Source: RGIG8748 sp045544515 (lineage in GTDB: Bacteria > Bacillota > Clostridia > UMGS1810). From it: a DNA stretch of 64,000 nt. The notes beneath the pieces are model-generated. The model was given only the letters and a program-made list of their open reading frames with translations. It was not told the origin of the DNA and did no database searches. Both the position numbers and the translations under genes were made by a program. Below are positions 34,660-43,443 of this stretch, piece after piece. How positions within the stretch are numbered: position 1 is the stretch's first letter; each line of letters starts with the position of its first letter. The DNA lies in assembly GCA_045544515.1 (NCBI GenBank), contig JAZPZD010000021.1:214588-278587 (forward strand), in the 5' to 3' direction.

Positions 34660-35201
34660 TGAAAAAAGGAATTGTTGAAAAATTCGTAATTCTTCTTCTG
34701 GCAATAAGCATCACTGCAACGGTGGGTTTTGTGATAAACCGAACTTTAATTCCAAAGGATGTATCAGTTCAAAATCAAACAAAAGATGCCAAAAGATTTA
34801 AAGTCGAAATTAAAGGCGAGGTAAAAAACGAAGGTGTATACTCTGTAGAGGAGGGCGCCCGGGTTTGCGATGTGATATATGCATCCGGAGGAATTACCAA
34901 AAGAGCCAGATTAGAGAGTGTTGACCTGTCCGCTATAGTTACAGAGGGAACAGTTATCACAATTCCATCTTCGCCTTACCAAGACGGCATACTGCCTGCA
35001 ATAAATATCAATACCGCAGACGAAAATGCACTAGGTCTTATACCCGGTATCGGGCCAAAAATTGCCAAACGCATCGTTGATTATCGGGATAAAAACGGAG
35101 AGTTTTCGGATATTTCCGATATCAAAAGGGTAAACGGAATAGGCGAAAAGAAATATAGTGAAATTAAGGATTATATTATAACGGAGGAAACTCAAAAATG
35201 A
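34659..35201 (+). CDS. ComEA-like DNA-binding protein (SLBB + helix-hairpin-helix)
   Basis: A 180-residue membrane-anchored protein: signal anchor at residues 7-28, a SLBB domain (VEIKGEVKNEGVYSVEEGARVCDVI) and two helix-hairpin-helix motifs (INTADENALGLIPGIGPKIAKRI and ISDIKRVNGIGEKKYSEI). ComEA binds DNA outside the membrane during uptake. No comEC or comEB lies next to it, so competence is not proven. It is coupled to rpoD (one-base overlap) and to the response regulator (four-base overlap). Confidence 0.88.
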   Translation: MKKGIVEKFVILLLAISITATVGFVINRTLIPKDVSVQNQTKDAKRFKVEIKGEVKNEGVYSVEEGARVCDVIYASGGITKRARLESVDLSAIVTEGTVITIPSSPYQDGILPAININTADENALGLIPGIGPKIAKRIVDYRDKNGEFSDISDIKRVNGIGEKKYSEIKDYIITEETQK

Positions 35202-35884
35202 AAATTTTGATTGTTGATGATGAAAAGCTTCTTGTAAAGGGTATGAAATTCAATTTTGAACAGGACGGCTATGTTGTAGAAACAGCATACGACGGCGAAG
35301 AAGCACTAAAGCTTGCACACGACAAAAACTTGGATATCATTATTCTCGACCTTATGCTTCCCAAGATAGACGGACTTTCTGTATGTCAGAAAATCAGAGA
35401 ATTTTCGAGTATACCGATTATTATGGTTACTGCAAAAACCGAAGATATGGACAAAATCATGGGTCTTGAATACGGTGCCGACGATTACATAACCAAGCCG
35501 TTTAATATTTTGGAATTAAAGGCGAGAGTCAAGGCTATTATGCGTCGTATCACACCCGTTGCCAAAGAGGGAGACCGTTCCAAAATCCGCATGGGTGCGG
35601 TGGAGCTTGACTACAATCAGCGCACAGTTACAATAGAGGGCAAAACAATTGATTTAACAAGTAAAGAATTTGACCTTATGGATCTTCTTGTGTGCAATCC
35701 CGGCAAGGTGTATTCCAGAGACAATCTTTTGGATCTCATATGGGGTTACGACTATCCCGGCGATGCAAGAACTGTTGATGTTCATGTAAGAAGATTAAGA
35801 GAAAAGATTGAGCCCAACAGTGCAGAGCCTGTATATTTGCTTACAAAGTGGGGAGCTGGTTACTATTTCAAAGATATCACATAA
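35198..35884 (+). CDS. OmpR/PhoB-family response regulator
   Basis: A 228-residue two-component regulator. Receiver domain: LIVDDEKLLVKGM (acidic pocket), the phospho-acceptor in IIILDLMLPKIDGL (about residue 52), VTAKTEDMD and GADDYITKPF. The C-terminal winged helix has the PGKVYSRDNLLDLIWGY and DARTVDVHVRRLREKI signatures. It is transcribed with the kinase and the GerMN lipoprotein downstream. Targets cannot be read from this window. Confidence 0.95.
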   Translation: MKILIVDDEKLLVKGMKFNFEQDGYVVETAYDGEEALKLAHDKNLDIIILDLMLPKIDGLSVCQKIREFSSIPIIMVTAKTEDMDKIMGLEYGADDYITKPFNILELKARVKAIMRRITPVAKEGDRSKIRMGAVELDYNQRTVTIEGKTIDLTSKEFDLMDLLVCNPGKVYSRDNLLDLIWGYDYPGDARTVDVHVRRLREKIEPNSAEPVYLLTKWGAGYYFKDIT

Positions 35885-36965
35885 ACTAAAATACAAGATA
35901 AATAAGCATTTGTCTGTAAAAATCGCAGTTGTATATTTCATGGTGGCGTTTCCTGTGATACTTGCAGCCTGCACGCTTATGAGCACAGTGGCTATGAATG
36001 TGTCCGACGGCGCATCGCTGTCCAGTGCATCTGCGTTTTATCTTATTGCAAATGTGCTCATCATATCCCTTGTTACAACTTTTCTCACAGATATAGTGGT
36101 TACTGTATCGGTAGTTTCGTTAAGAAAGCGTATTACCGAATATACAAATGCCATACAGATTATGTCGCAAGAGGACCGCACCGACGAAAAACTTGTTGTT
36201 TCCGGATGCGACGAAATATCGGATTTAGCGAACGCTTTTAATGAAATGAGCGACAAGTTTGCCATTATTGAAAAACAGCGTACAGAGTTTGTGTCCAATG
36301 CGTCGCACGAATTAAAGACCCCGCTTAGCTCTATTAAGCTTATGGCAGATTCGATTATTCAGACACCCGAAATTACCATGGACTATGTAAGGGAATTTCT
36401 CTCTGATATGAACGAAGAGGTAGAGAGGCTCAATCGTATAGTAAATAAGCTCCTTTACATAACCAAGCTCGACACCCTCACCGAAAATATGTCGGGAACA
36501 CTTGAACTTATTAATCTCAAGGATGTTGTTATGGGTATCAACAAGAACCTTATACCTATAGCAGAAATGGAAGAAAAAGAAATCATACTAAATGCTGACG
36601 AAGATATTCTCATTATGGCAAACAAGGATATTCTTTGGCAGGCGGTATACAATATAGTAGATAACGCACTTAAATATACCTCCGAAAACGGAAAGGTAGA
36701 GGTTACTCTTACCAAGGAACCCAAAAAAGCTATAATTTCCGTAAAAGATAACGGAGTGGGAATATCATCGGAGGACATACACAGAATATTCGATAGATTT
36801 TATCGTGTGGATAAGGCAAGAAGCCGCGAAACAGGCGGTACGGGTCTTGGGCTTTCCATAGCACATTCTGCAATAGAATTTCACAATGGCGTAATAGAAG
36901 TTTCGTCAACTCCCGGGGAAGGAAGCGAATTTAGGATTGTGCTTCCTTTGGTGGATTGGTTATAA
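35808..36965 (+). CDS. sensor histidine kinase (HAMP-HisKA-HATPase)
   Basis: Membrane kinase partner of the preceding regulator. Two transmembrane helices (first near VKIAVVYFMVAFPVILAAC, second near FYLIANVLIISLVTTFLTD) have only a short loop between them, so it lacks a large external sensor. HAMP follows, then the phospho-histidine in NASHELKTPLSSIKLMAD, the N box NIVDNALKYTSENG, and G boxes DNGVGIS and TGGTGLGLSIA. The start is uncertain. TTG 35808 and GTG 35820 are far inside the regulator gene; the only good ribosome site (GGGGAG at 35850) points to about 35865, where the codon is ATT. The coordinates give the longest frame. Confidence 0.88.
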   Translation: MSPTVQSLYICLQSGELVTISKISHKLKYKINKHLSVKIAVVYFMVAFPVILAACTLMSTVAMNVSDGASLSSASAFYLIANVLIISLVTTFLTDIVVTVSVVSLRKRITEYTNAIQIMSQEDRTDEKLVVSGCDEISDLANAFNEMSDKFAIIEKQRTEFVSNASHELKTPLSSIKLMADSIIQTPEITMDYVREFLSDMNEEVERLNRIVNKLLYITKLDTLTENMSGTLELINLKDVVMGINKNLIPIAEMEEKEIILNADEDILIMANKDILWQAVYNIVDNALKYTSENGKVEVTLTKEPKKAIISVKDNGVGISSEDIHRIFDRFYRVDKARSRETGGTGLGLSIAHSAIEFHNGVIEVSSTPGEGSEFRIVLPLVDWL

Positions 36966-36982
36966 AAAAGGACTGGTGTATT

Positions 36983-37525
36983 ATGAAAAAGCTTTGCTTA
37001 GTTTTAACACTTGTGTTTGTTTTGATGCTTACTTCCTGCTCATTAGGTAAGGACACACCGACAAAGACACCTTCCAATGACAAAGAGGTTGTATTACAGG
37101 AAAAAGAGGAGATGCTCTATGAGTATGTGCTCTATTATCCCGATTCTCAGGCACAGACCTTAAACCCGGTTGTGAAAAAAGCAATCAAAGAAAAAGTAAC
37201 TGATGAAGAATTTGTATTGACAGAGCTCTTAAAGGTAAAAGGATCCGAGGATGGCAAATACTTAAGTGTGATTGCACCAGATACAAGGCTCAATTCGTGC
37301 TCTGTTAAAGACGGCATATGCACTGTTGATTTTAACAAGGCTTTCTTAAATATTAAGGGTACTGCCACACAAAAGATGGCTGTGTATTCGGTTGTAAACA
37401 CACTTTGTAATATGGACAGCGTAGAGAGCGTACAGTTTTTAATCGACGGCGAAAAGGTGGAAATCTTTGGCGGTTACATTTTTGATGAGCCGTTTGAAGC
37501 AGACTTATCTATAATAGCGGAGTAA
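36983..37525 (+). CDS. GerMN-domain lipoprotein
   Basis: A 180-residue surface lipoprotein. ATG 36983 gives MKKLCLVLTLVFVLMLTSCS, a lipobox with the cysteine at about residue 19. A linker of charged residues follows, then a GerMN domain (LYEYVLYYPDSQAQTL to VQFLIDGEKVEIFGG). GerM of B. subtilis is a spore-septum peptidoglycan-binding protein; LpqB of actinobacteria has the same domain and interacts with the sensor MtrB. The place directly after a histidine kinase suggests a similar partner role here. Confidence 0.85.
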   Translation: MKKLCLVLTLVFVLMLTSCSLGKDTPTKTPSNDKEVVLQEKEEMLYEYVLYYPDSQAQTLNPVVKKAIKEKVTDEEFVLTELLKVKGSEDGKYLSVIAPDTRLNSCSVKDGICTVDFNKAFLNIKGTATQKMAVYSVVNTLCNMDSVESVQFLIDGEKVEIFGGYIFDEPFEADLSIIAE

Positions 37526-37531
37526 TTTTTT

Positions 37532-38311
37532 ATGCAAAAAAACAATCTTCCAATAGGTGTATTTGATTCCGGCGTGGGCGGTGTCAGTGTGCTCAGGCAC
37601 CTTATACGCATCATGCCCAACGAAAACTATATATATCTGGGTGATTCCAAAAATGCTCCTTATGGCACCAAAAGCCATGAGGAGATATTTCTGCATGCAC
37701 AGGAGTGTGCATCGCAGCTTCTTCAGACAGGCATCAAAGCTCTTGTTGTTGCGTGCAATACTGCCACAAGTGTATGTATTGACAATTTGAGGGAAAAATA
37801 TGAAGGTACCATAGTTGTGGGTATAGAGCCTGCACTAAAACCGGCAGTAACATCAAAAAAAGGTGCCACTGTCGTGGTAATGGCAACACCTCTTACTCTT
37901 AAAGAAACCAAGTTCAAAAGGCTCTGCGAAACATACGGAAGCCAGTCAACTATCATTCCGCTTCCTTGTCCGGGTCTTATGGAGCTTGTAGAAAAGGGTG
38001 CTGCAGACGAAAATGAAACCAGGCAGTTTCTCGAAAAATGTTTTAGCGGCATAGACTTAATTTCTGTAGATGCTGTTGTACTGGGATGCACGCACTATCC
38101 GTTTGTACAGGACAGCCTAAAGGCTATCCTTCCCAACGCAACTATATATGACGGAGGAGAGGGGACAGCCAGACAGGTAAAGAGACTTCTTGAAAAATCA
38201 GATCTTATTACAGACAGAGATTATCCGGGCGAGGTTGAATTTCAAAACACGCTCAATAACGAGAAAGTAAATAAACTTGCGAAAAAACTTTTAAATCAAA
38301 AAATCCGCTAA
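37532..38311 (+). CDS. murI: glutamate racemase
   Basis: Supplies D-glutamate for peptidoglycan. The 259 residues contain the two catalytic cysteines in VVACNTATSV (about residue 73) and VLGCTHYPF (about 186), and the start PIGVFDSGVGGVSVLRHL. SKNAPYGTKSHEEI is also typical. It is seven bases after the GerMN lipoprotein gene, so it belongs to the same transcript. Confidence 0.96.
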   Translation: MQKNNLPIGVFDSGVGGVSVLRHLIRIMPNENYIYLGDSKNAPYGTKSHEEIFLHAQECASQLLQTGIKALVVACNTATSVCIDNLREKYEGTIVVGIEPALKPAVTSKKGATVVVMATPLTLKETKFKRLCETYGSQSTIIPLPCPGLMELVEKGAADENETRQFLEKCFSGIDLISVDAVVLGCTHYPFVQDSLKAILPNATIYDGGEGTARQVKRLLEKSDLITDRDYPGEVEFQNTLNNEKVNKLAKKLLNQKIR

Positions 38312-38318
38312 ATTACTA

Positions 38319-38347
38319 TTGTAAAAAGTAAAAAAATGGTGTAAAAT
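38319..38347 (+). promoter_or_regulatory. promoter of pta-ackA
   Basis: TTGTAA, 17-base spacer, TAAAAT in the gap between murI and pta. Confidence 0.6.
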
Positions 38348-38397
38348 ATAATTTATGGGTTAATAATTTAAAACATTTAAAATACAGGAGGATAACA

Positions 38398-39396
38398 ATG
38401 AGTTTTATTGAGAGAATCAAAGAAAGAGCAAGACAAGACAGAAAGACAATAGTTCTTCCCGAATCTATGGACAGAAGAACACTCGAAGCTGCTGAAACTA
38501 TTCTTAAAGAGGACATTGCCGATATCATAATCATCGGTACACCCGAAGAAATCGAAGAAAACGGCAAAGGTCTGGATATTTCCAAGGCAACAATAATAAA
38601 CCCCTTTACATACGAAAAGACCGAAGAGTACTTGAACCTTTTCGTAGAGCTCAGAAAGTCAAAGGGTCTTACATATGAAGAAGCCAAAAAGACTGCACTT
38701 GGCGATTATATGTACTATGCCTGCCTTATGGTTAAAGCAGGCGATGCAGACGGTGTAGTATCGGGTGCTTGCCACTCTACTGCAAACACATTAAGACCGA
38801 GTCTGCAGATTATCAAAACCAAACCCGGTGTCAAGCTCGTGTCGGCATTCTTCCTTATGGTTGTTCCCGACTGCGAATACGGTGCAAACGGCACATTCAT
38901 CTTTGCAGACAGCGGACTTGAACAGAATCCCGACCCCGAAAAGCTCGCAGCTATCGCTGCTTGCTCTGCAGAATCTTTTGAACTTCTTGCAGAAAAGGAA
39001 GCTATCGTAGCTATGCTTTCTCACTCTACCAAGGGCAGTGCAAAGCACGCAGATGTAGACAAGGTTGTAGAAGCTACAAGAATTTGTAAGGAAAACAACC
39101 CCGGACTTAAAGTAGACGGCGAGCTCCAGTTGGATGCTGCAATAGTTCCTTCCGTTGGCTCTTCCAAGGCTCCCGATTCCGATGTTGCAGGTAAGGCAAA
39201 TGTACTTGTGTTCCCTGACCTTGATGCAGGTAACATCGGTTACAAACTCGTACAAAGACTTGCCAAGGCAGAAGCATACGGTCCTGTAACACAGGGTATA
39301 GCAATGCCTATAAACGACCTCTCAAGAGGATGCTCTGCAGACGATATCGTAGGTGTTGTTGCAATTACAGCAGTACAGGCACAGGGCAACAAGTAA
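38398..39396 (+). CDS. pta: phosphate acetyltransferase
   Basis: Converts acetyl-CoA and phosphate to acetyl phosphate; with the next gene it yields ATP and acetate in fermentation. The 332 residues are the short, single-domain form. Visible marks are KTIVLPESMDRRTLEAA, DGVVSGACHSTANTLRP, MLSHSTKGSAKH and VFPDLDAGNIGYKLVQRL. AGGAGG precedes the ATG. Codon use is that of a strongly expressed gene. Confidence 0.97.
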   Translation: MSFIERIKERARQDRKTIVLPESMDRRTLEAAETILKEDIADIIIIGTPEEIEENGKGLDISKATIINPFTYEKTEEYLNLFVELRKSKGLTYEEAKKTALGDYMYYACLMVKAGDADGVVSGACHSTANTLRPSLQIIKTKPGVKLVSAFFLMVVPDCEYGANGTFIFADSGLEQNPDPEKLAAIAACSAESFELLAEKEAIVAMLSHSTKGSAKHADVDKVVEATRICKENNPGLKVDGELQLDAAIVPSVGSSKAPDSDVAGKANVLVFPDLDAGNIGYKLVQRLAKAEAYGPVTQGIAMPINDLSRGCSADDIVGVVAITAVQAQGNK

Positions 39397-39427
39397 TATA
39401 TATCACTTTGAAAGGATTTGATTTATA

Positions 39428-40618
39428 ATGAAAATTTTGGTTATCAATGCAGGCAGCTCCTCGCTTAAATATCAGTTTATCGATATCGAAACAGAGGCAG
39501 TTCTTGCAAAAGGTCTTTGCGAAAGAATAGGCATCGAAGGCTCAATGCTTACTCAAAAGGTAGAAGGCAAAGAAAATTTAGTAAGAGAAGAACATATGAA
39601 CGACCACTCTGATGCAATTAAGATGGTTATCGAAGCTCTTACAGGCCCTGAACACAATGTTATCTCCGATATGAAAGAGATTGACGCAGTAGGTCACAGA
39701 GTTGTACACGGCGGCGAAGTATTCAGCGGTTCTGTTGTAATAGATGACAAGGTTATGGATGCATTAAGAGAATGTATTCCGCTTGCACCATTACACAACC
39801 CTGCAAATATAATCGGTATCGAAGCTTGTCAGAAGGCAATGCCCGGCACACCCCAGGTAGGTGTATTTGATACTGCATTCCATCAGCAGATGCCCAAGAA
39901 AGCGTATATGTATGCTCTTCCTTACGAAATGTATACAAAGCACAAGGTAAGAAGATACGGTTTCCACGGTACAAGCCACAAGTATGTTGCACAGCAGGCT
40001 GCAAAGATGCTGGGCAGACCCCTCGAGGAATTAAAGATTATCACAGCACACCTTGGCAATGGTTCCTCTGTTGCTGCAGTTATGAACGGTCATTCCGTTG
40101 ATACTTCTATGGGATTTACACCTTTGGCAGGCGTTCCTATGGGAACACGCTGCGGTGACATTGACCCTGCTATTGTAACCTATATTATGGAAAAAGAGGG
40201 CCTTGACGCAAAAGGCGTTGATGCTCTTATGAACAAAGAGTCCGGAGTGTTTGGTATTTCCGGAATAAGCAGCGACTTCAGAGACCTCGAAGCTAATATG
40301 GAAACAAATGAGAGAGCAAAGCTTGCACTCGATATGTTTGCATATGGTGTCAAGAAGTTAATCGGTAGCTATGCTGCTGCTATGGGCGGAGTAGATGCTG
40401 TTGTATTTACAGCAGGCGTTGGCGAAAACACCAAGATTACAAGAGCCGATGTAACAGAGGGTCTTGAATTTATGGGTATCAAGATTGATAGCGAATTAAA
40501 CGACTGCAGAGGAGTGCAGAGAGACATATCTGCTCCCGATGCCAAAGTAAAGACTTTGGTTATTCCTACCAACGAAGAACTTATGATTGCATTAGATACT
40601 GCAGCATTAGTAAAATAA
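39428..40618 (+). CDS. ackA: acetate kinase
   Basis: Makes ATP and acetate from acetyl phosphate. The 396 residues show KILVINAGSSSLKYQFI, the signature GHRVVHGGEVF, RRYGFHGTSHKYV, ITAHLGNGSSVAAV and FTAGVGENTKI. Full length with all active-site segments. It follows pta by 31 bases and is in the same operon. Confidence 0.98.
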   Translation: MKILVINAGSSSLKYQFIDIETEAVLAKGLCERIGIEGSMLTQKVEGKENLVREEHMNDHSDAIKMVIEALTGPEHNVISDMKEIDAVGHRVVHGGEVFSGSVVIDDKVMDALRECIPLAPLHNPANIIGIEACQKAMPGTPQVGVFDTAFHQQMPKKAYMYALPYEMYTKHKVRRYGFHGTSHKYVAQQAAKMLGRPLEELKIITAHLGNGSSVAAVMNGHSVDTSMGFTPLAGVPMGTRCGDIDPAIVTYIMEKEGLDAKGVDALMNKESGVFGISGISSDFRDLEANMETNERAKLALDMFAYGVKKLIGSYAAAMGGVDAVVFTAGVGENTKITRADVTEGLEFMGIKIDSELNDCRGVQRDISAPDAKVKTLVIPTNEELMIALDTAALVK

Positions 40619-40640
40619 TTATAATATTGGTAAAAAAAAC

Positions 40641-40669
40641 TTGACAAATTGCAAATAAATATATATAAT
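40641..40669 (+). promoter_or_regulatory. sigma-A promoter of DUF177-rpmF
   Basis: TTGACA, 17-base spacer, TATAAT, a full consensus pair. Confidence 0.92.
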
Positions 40670-40693
40670 AGTTTTGTTATGTCGAGGTGTATT

Positions 40694-41194
40694 ATGGTTT
40701 TAGATGTATCACAGCTAATACAGAACGACGGCGCAGTAAAGGAATTGGATTTTTCCGTTGAGGCGGACAACTTTTCCTTTAGCGGTCAGGATATTGTTTT
40801 TGAAACACCTTTTCATCTTAAAGGAACAGTAAAAAACATTGCAGGGGTTTTATATTTAGAGCTCGATGCAGATGTATCCTTTAAAACTCAGTGCGCCAGA
40901 TGCTTAGATAGTGTCACAGTTCATCATTCTTTTGATGTAAGCGAGGTTTTTTCCAAAACCGAGATTGCAGATTTGGAGGATGATGTAACCGTTATCGACT
41001 CGGGCAACATCGATTTGGACGAGGTTGTTACAAAGGCTTTTATAGGCACTGTGCCTATAAATTACCTGTGCAGCGATGATTGCAAAGGACTTTGTAAACA
41101 TTGCGGATGCAATCTCAACAAGGAAACCTGCTCGTGCGAGGACGACAACATAGATCCGAGACTGGCAGTACTAAAACAATTTTTAAAAGATTAG
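40694..41194 (+). CDS. yceD: DUF177 (YceD) protein, 23S rRNA accumulation factor family
   Basis: A 166-residue acidic protein. ATG 40694 has CGAGGTG upstream and gives MVLDVSQLIQNDGAVKE; a longer frame would start inside the promoter. In the second half there is a cysteine-rich segment: VSFKTQCARCLDSV, then CSDDCKGLCKHCGCNLNKETCSCED, a likely zinc site. The family is linked to 23S rRNA accumulation and nearly always precedes rpmF, as here. Confidence 0.9.
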   Translation: MVLDVSQLIQNDGAVKELDFSVEADNFSFSGQDIVFETPFHLKGTVKNIAGVLYLELDADVSFKTQCARCLDSVTVHHSFDVSEVFSKTEIADLEDDVTVIDSGNIDLDEVVTKAFIGTVPINYLCSDDCKGLCKHCGCNLNKETCSCEDDNIDPRLAVLKQFLKD

Positions 41195-41221
41195 TTTCTT
41201 AAAATATCGGGAGGTGGAATC

Positions 41222-41398
41222 ATGGCAGTACCCAAGAGAAAAACATCAAAAGCAAGAAGAGATAAAAGAAGAGCAAATTGGAAGCTCGTTTTACCGGGTA
41301 TGGTAAAATGCCCCAAGTGTCAGGAATACAAATTACCGCACAGAGTTTGCAAAGCTTGCGGTTACTATGATGGCAAAGAAGTAATAAAGGAACAATAA
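41222..41398 (+). CDS. rpmF: 50S ribosomal protein L32
   Basis: A 58-residue ribosomal protein, MAVPKRKTSKARRDKRRANW at the start, with the zinc-ribbon cysteines KCPKCQEYKLPHRVCKACGYY-type (four cysteines, C+ form) in the second half. GGGAGGTGG lies ahead of the ATG. A strong terminator follows. Confidence 0.97.
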   Translation: MAVPKRKTSKARRDKRRANWKLVLPGMVKCPKCQEYKLPHRVCKACGYYDGKEVIKEQ

Positions 41399-41407
41399 GC
41401 TTTTCCG

Positions 41408-41439
41408 AAGACCTGTCCTTAAAAGAGGGCAGGTCTTTT
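41408..41439 (+). terminator. rho-independent terminator after rpmF
   Basis: AAGACCTGTCC / GGGCAGGTCTT stem (one G-T pair) followed by TTTT. The ribosome binding site of the next gene follows. Confidence 0.85.
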
Positions 41440-41458
41440 AAGCAGTCGGAGTTATTTT

Positions 41459-42106
41459 ATGAAAAAGTATGAGTATCTGTTATTTGACCTCGACGGAACG
41501 ATTGTCGATTCTTCCGAGGGTATATATAAATCTTTTAAATATGCACTAAGTCATTATGGCATAACCGTTGAGGATTTAAACGACTTAAGGGTAGTAATAG
41601 GACCGCCCTTAAAGGATTGCTTTATGGGTATGTATAATTTTGATGAAGACAAGGCCATTGAAGCTGTTGCAAAATACAGAGAACGCTACTCTGTCACGGG
41701 TTTATTTGAGTGCAGCATTTATGACGGTATAGATGTGCTTTTGGAAAGCTTGTATAACAAAGGCTACAAGTTGGTCCTGGCTACAAGCAAGCCCGAAGTT
41801 TATGCCAAAAAAATCCTTGAAAACAAAAAATTGGACAAATACTTTTACTATATAGCAGGTGCTCAAATAGGCGGAAAAATCTGCAACAAAGAGGATGTTT
41901 TAAGTTATATCATAGATACTCTCGAAATAGACGATGTTTCTAAATGCCTTATGATAGGCGATACCAAATACGACCTCGCCGGTGCAAAAGAGTTCAATAT
42001 TGATGCACTGGGAGTACTTTACGGATTTGGAAAGTATGATGAGCTTATATGCTATCCAAGCATTGCACTTGCCAATACAGTGGAGGAAATAGGCACTTAT
42101 CTTTAA
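41459..42106 (+). CDS. HAD-family hydrolase, phosphoglycolate phosphatase-like
   Basis: A 215-residue haloacid dehalogenase-type phosphatase. Motif I is LLFDLDGTIVDSSEG (two catalytic aspartates), motif II is VLATSKP, and motif III/IV is CLMIGDTKYDLAGAKEF. A four-helix cap sits between (residues about 18-85), as in Gph and PpaX. It follows the rpmF terminator and precedes the PDZ/radical-SAM gene by 18 bases. Its physiological substrate is uncertain. Confidence 0.9.
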   Translation: MKKYEYLLFDLDGTIVDSSEGIYKSFKYALSHYGITVEDLNDLRVVIGPPLKDCFMGMYNFDEDKAIEAVAKYRERYSVTGLFECSIYDGIDVLLESLYNKGYKLVLATSKPEVYAKKILENKKLDKYFYYIAGAQIGGKICNKEDVLSYIIDTLEIDDVSKCLMIGDTKYDLAGAKEFNIDALGVLYGFGKYDELICYPSIALANTVEEIGTYL

Positions 42107-42124
42107 TGATTGTGAGGTAGCTTT

Positions 42125-43429
42125 ATGTCAAAAGCGATTGTAAAATCTGTCGATCCCGATTCTATTGCACAGGACTGCGGCATAGAAAAAGGCGATATAA
42201 TTACCAAAATTAATAACAAAGAATTCAAGGATGTGCTTGACTTTCGCTATCTTACATCTGATGAGTATTATGTTGTTGAAGTTCAGAAATCCGACGGAAC
42301 TCTGGAAGAAATAGAAGTGTACAACGATATGTATGAACAGTTTGGATGCGAGTTTGAAAATTCACTTATGGATGACGCCAAAACCTGTCATAACAAGTGT
42401 ATATTCTGCTTTATGGACCAGCTCCCCGATAATATGAGAAAGACTATGTACTTTAAAGATGACGATGTGCGTCTGTCTTTTTTAGAGGGCAACTATGTCA
42501 CTTTAACCAACTTATCTGATGATGATATCGACCGTATCTGTTCACTTAAGGTAAGCCCGATAAATGTTTCTGTTCATGCAACCGATGGGCTTTTACGATG
42601 CAAAATGCTAAATAACCGCTTTGCAGGAAATTTGCTCTCTGTAATGAAACGCTTTAGCGAAGCAGGCATATTTATGAATGCCCAGATTGTGCTTTGCAAG
42701 GGCATAAATGACGGAGAAAATTTAAAAAAGTCTTTGTACGACCTTGCATCTTTGTTCCCGTATATACGAAGCATTTCTGTTGTTCCTGTAGGTCTTACGG
42801 GTTTTAGAGACGGACTATATCCTCTTGAATCTTTTGAAAAAGATGATTGCAGACAGGTTATACAAGAGGTCGAGGAGTATCAAAAGGATTTTATACACAA
42901 ATTCGGTACAAGACTTGTATTTCTTGCAGACGAATTTTATATTAAAGGCGGATTAGAACTGCCCGACTTTGAAAGCTATGAGGAGTTTTTGCAGATAGAA
43001 AACGGTGTTGGCTTGATGAAAACACTTGAATGTGAAATAGACGAGGTTTTATTAGAGCCAACGGGCAAAGCCACCCCTTGCAAAAAGTCCATCGCAACAT
43101 CAGAAATAGCATATGATTATATCTGTAGTTTCGTAGGAAAGATAAAGGATAAATATCCTGTTCTGGATATAAATATATATAAAATAAAAAACAACTTCTT
43201 CGGCGGTGCCATTACCGTAACAGGTCTTTTGTGCGGGTGCGACATCATAGACCAGCTAAAGGATAAAGACCTTGGCGAAAAGCTTCTTTTGTCAGGGAGT
43301 ATGTTTAAATCTGATTGTGACATTTTGTTAGATGATGTCACCAAGGAGAAAATAGAGAGAGAACTTAATGTACAAGTTATCATAAACGACAATACAGGCA
43401 GGGATTTTGTAAGGTCAATTTTATTATGA
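42125..43429 (+). CDS. PDZ / radical SAM-like / DUF512 protein
   Basis: A 434-residue protein with three parts: an N-terminal PDZ-like domain (VDPDSIAQDCGIEKGDIITKI), a radical-SAM-type region with CHNKCIFCFMDQLPDNMR (C-x3-C-x2-C, near residue 83), and the DUF512 C-terminal half. SVVPVGLTGFRDGLYPLESF and FLADEFYIKGGLELP are conserved blocks. The family is widespread in Clostridia and regularly sits next to der, as here. No reaction is known. Confidence 0.9.
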   Translation: MSKAIVKSVDPDSIAQDCGIEKGDIITKINNKEFKDVLDFRYLTSDEYYVVEVQKSDGTLEEIEVYNDMYEQFGCEFENSLMDDAKTCHNKCIFCFMDQLPDNMRKTMYFKDDDVRLSFLEGNYVTLTNLSDDDIDRICSLKVSPINVSVHATDGLLRCKMLNNRFAGNLLSVMKRFSEAGIFMNAQIVLCKGINDGENLKKSLYDLASLFPYIRSISVVPVGLTGFRDGLYPLESFEKDDCRQVIQEVEEYQKDFIHKFGTRLVFLADEFYIKGGLELPDFESYEEFLQIENGVGLMKTLECEIDEVLLEPTGKATPCKKSIATSEIAYDYICSFVGKIKDKYPVLDINIYKIKNNFFGGAITVTGLLCGCDIIDQLKDKDLGEKLLLSGSMFKSDCDILLDDVTKEKIERELNVQVIINDNTGRDFVRSILL

Positions 43430-43443
43430 GGGGATTGATTTTA

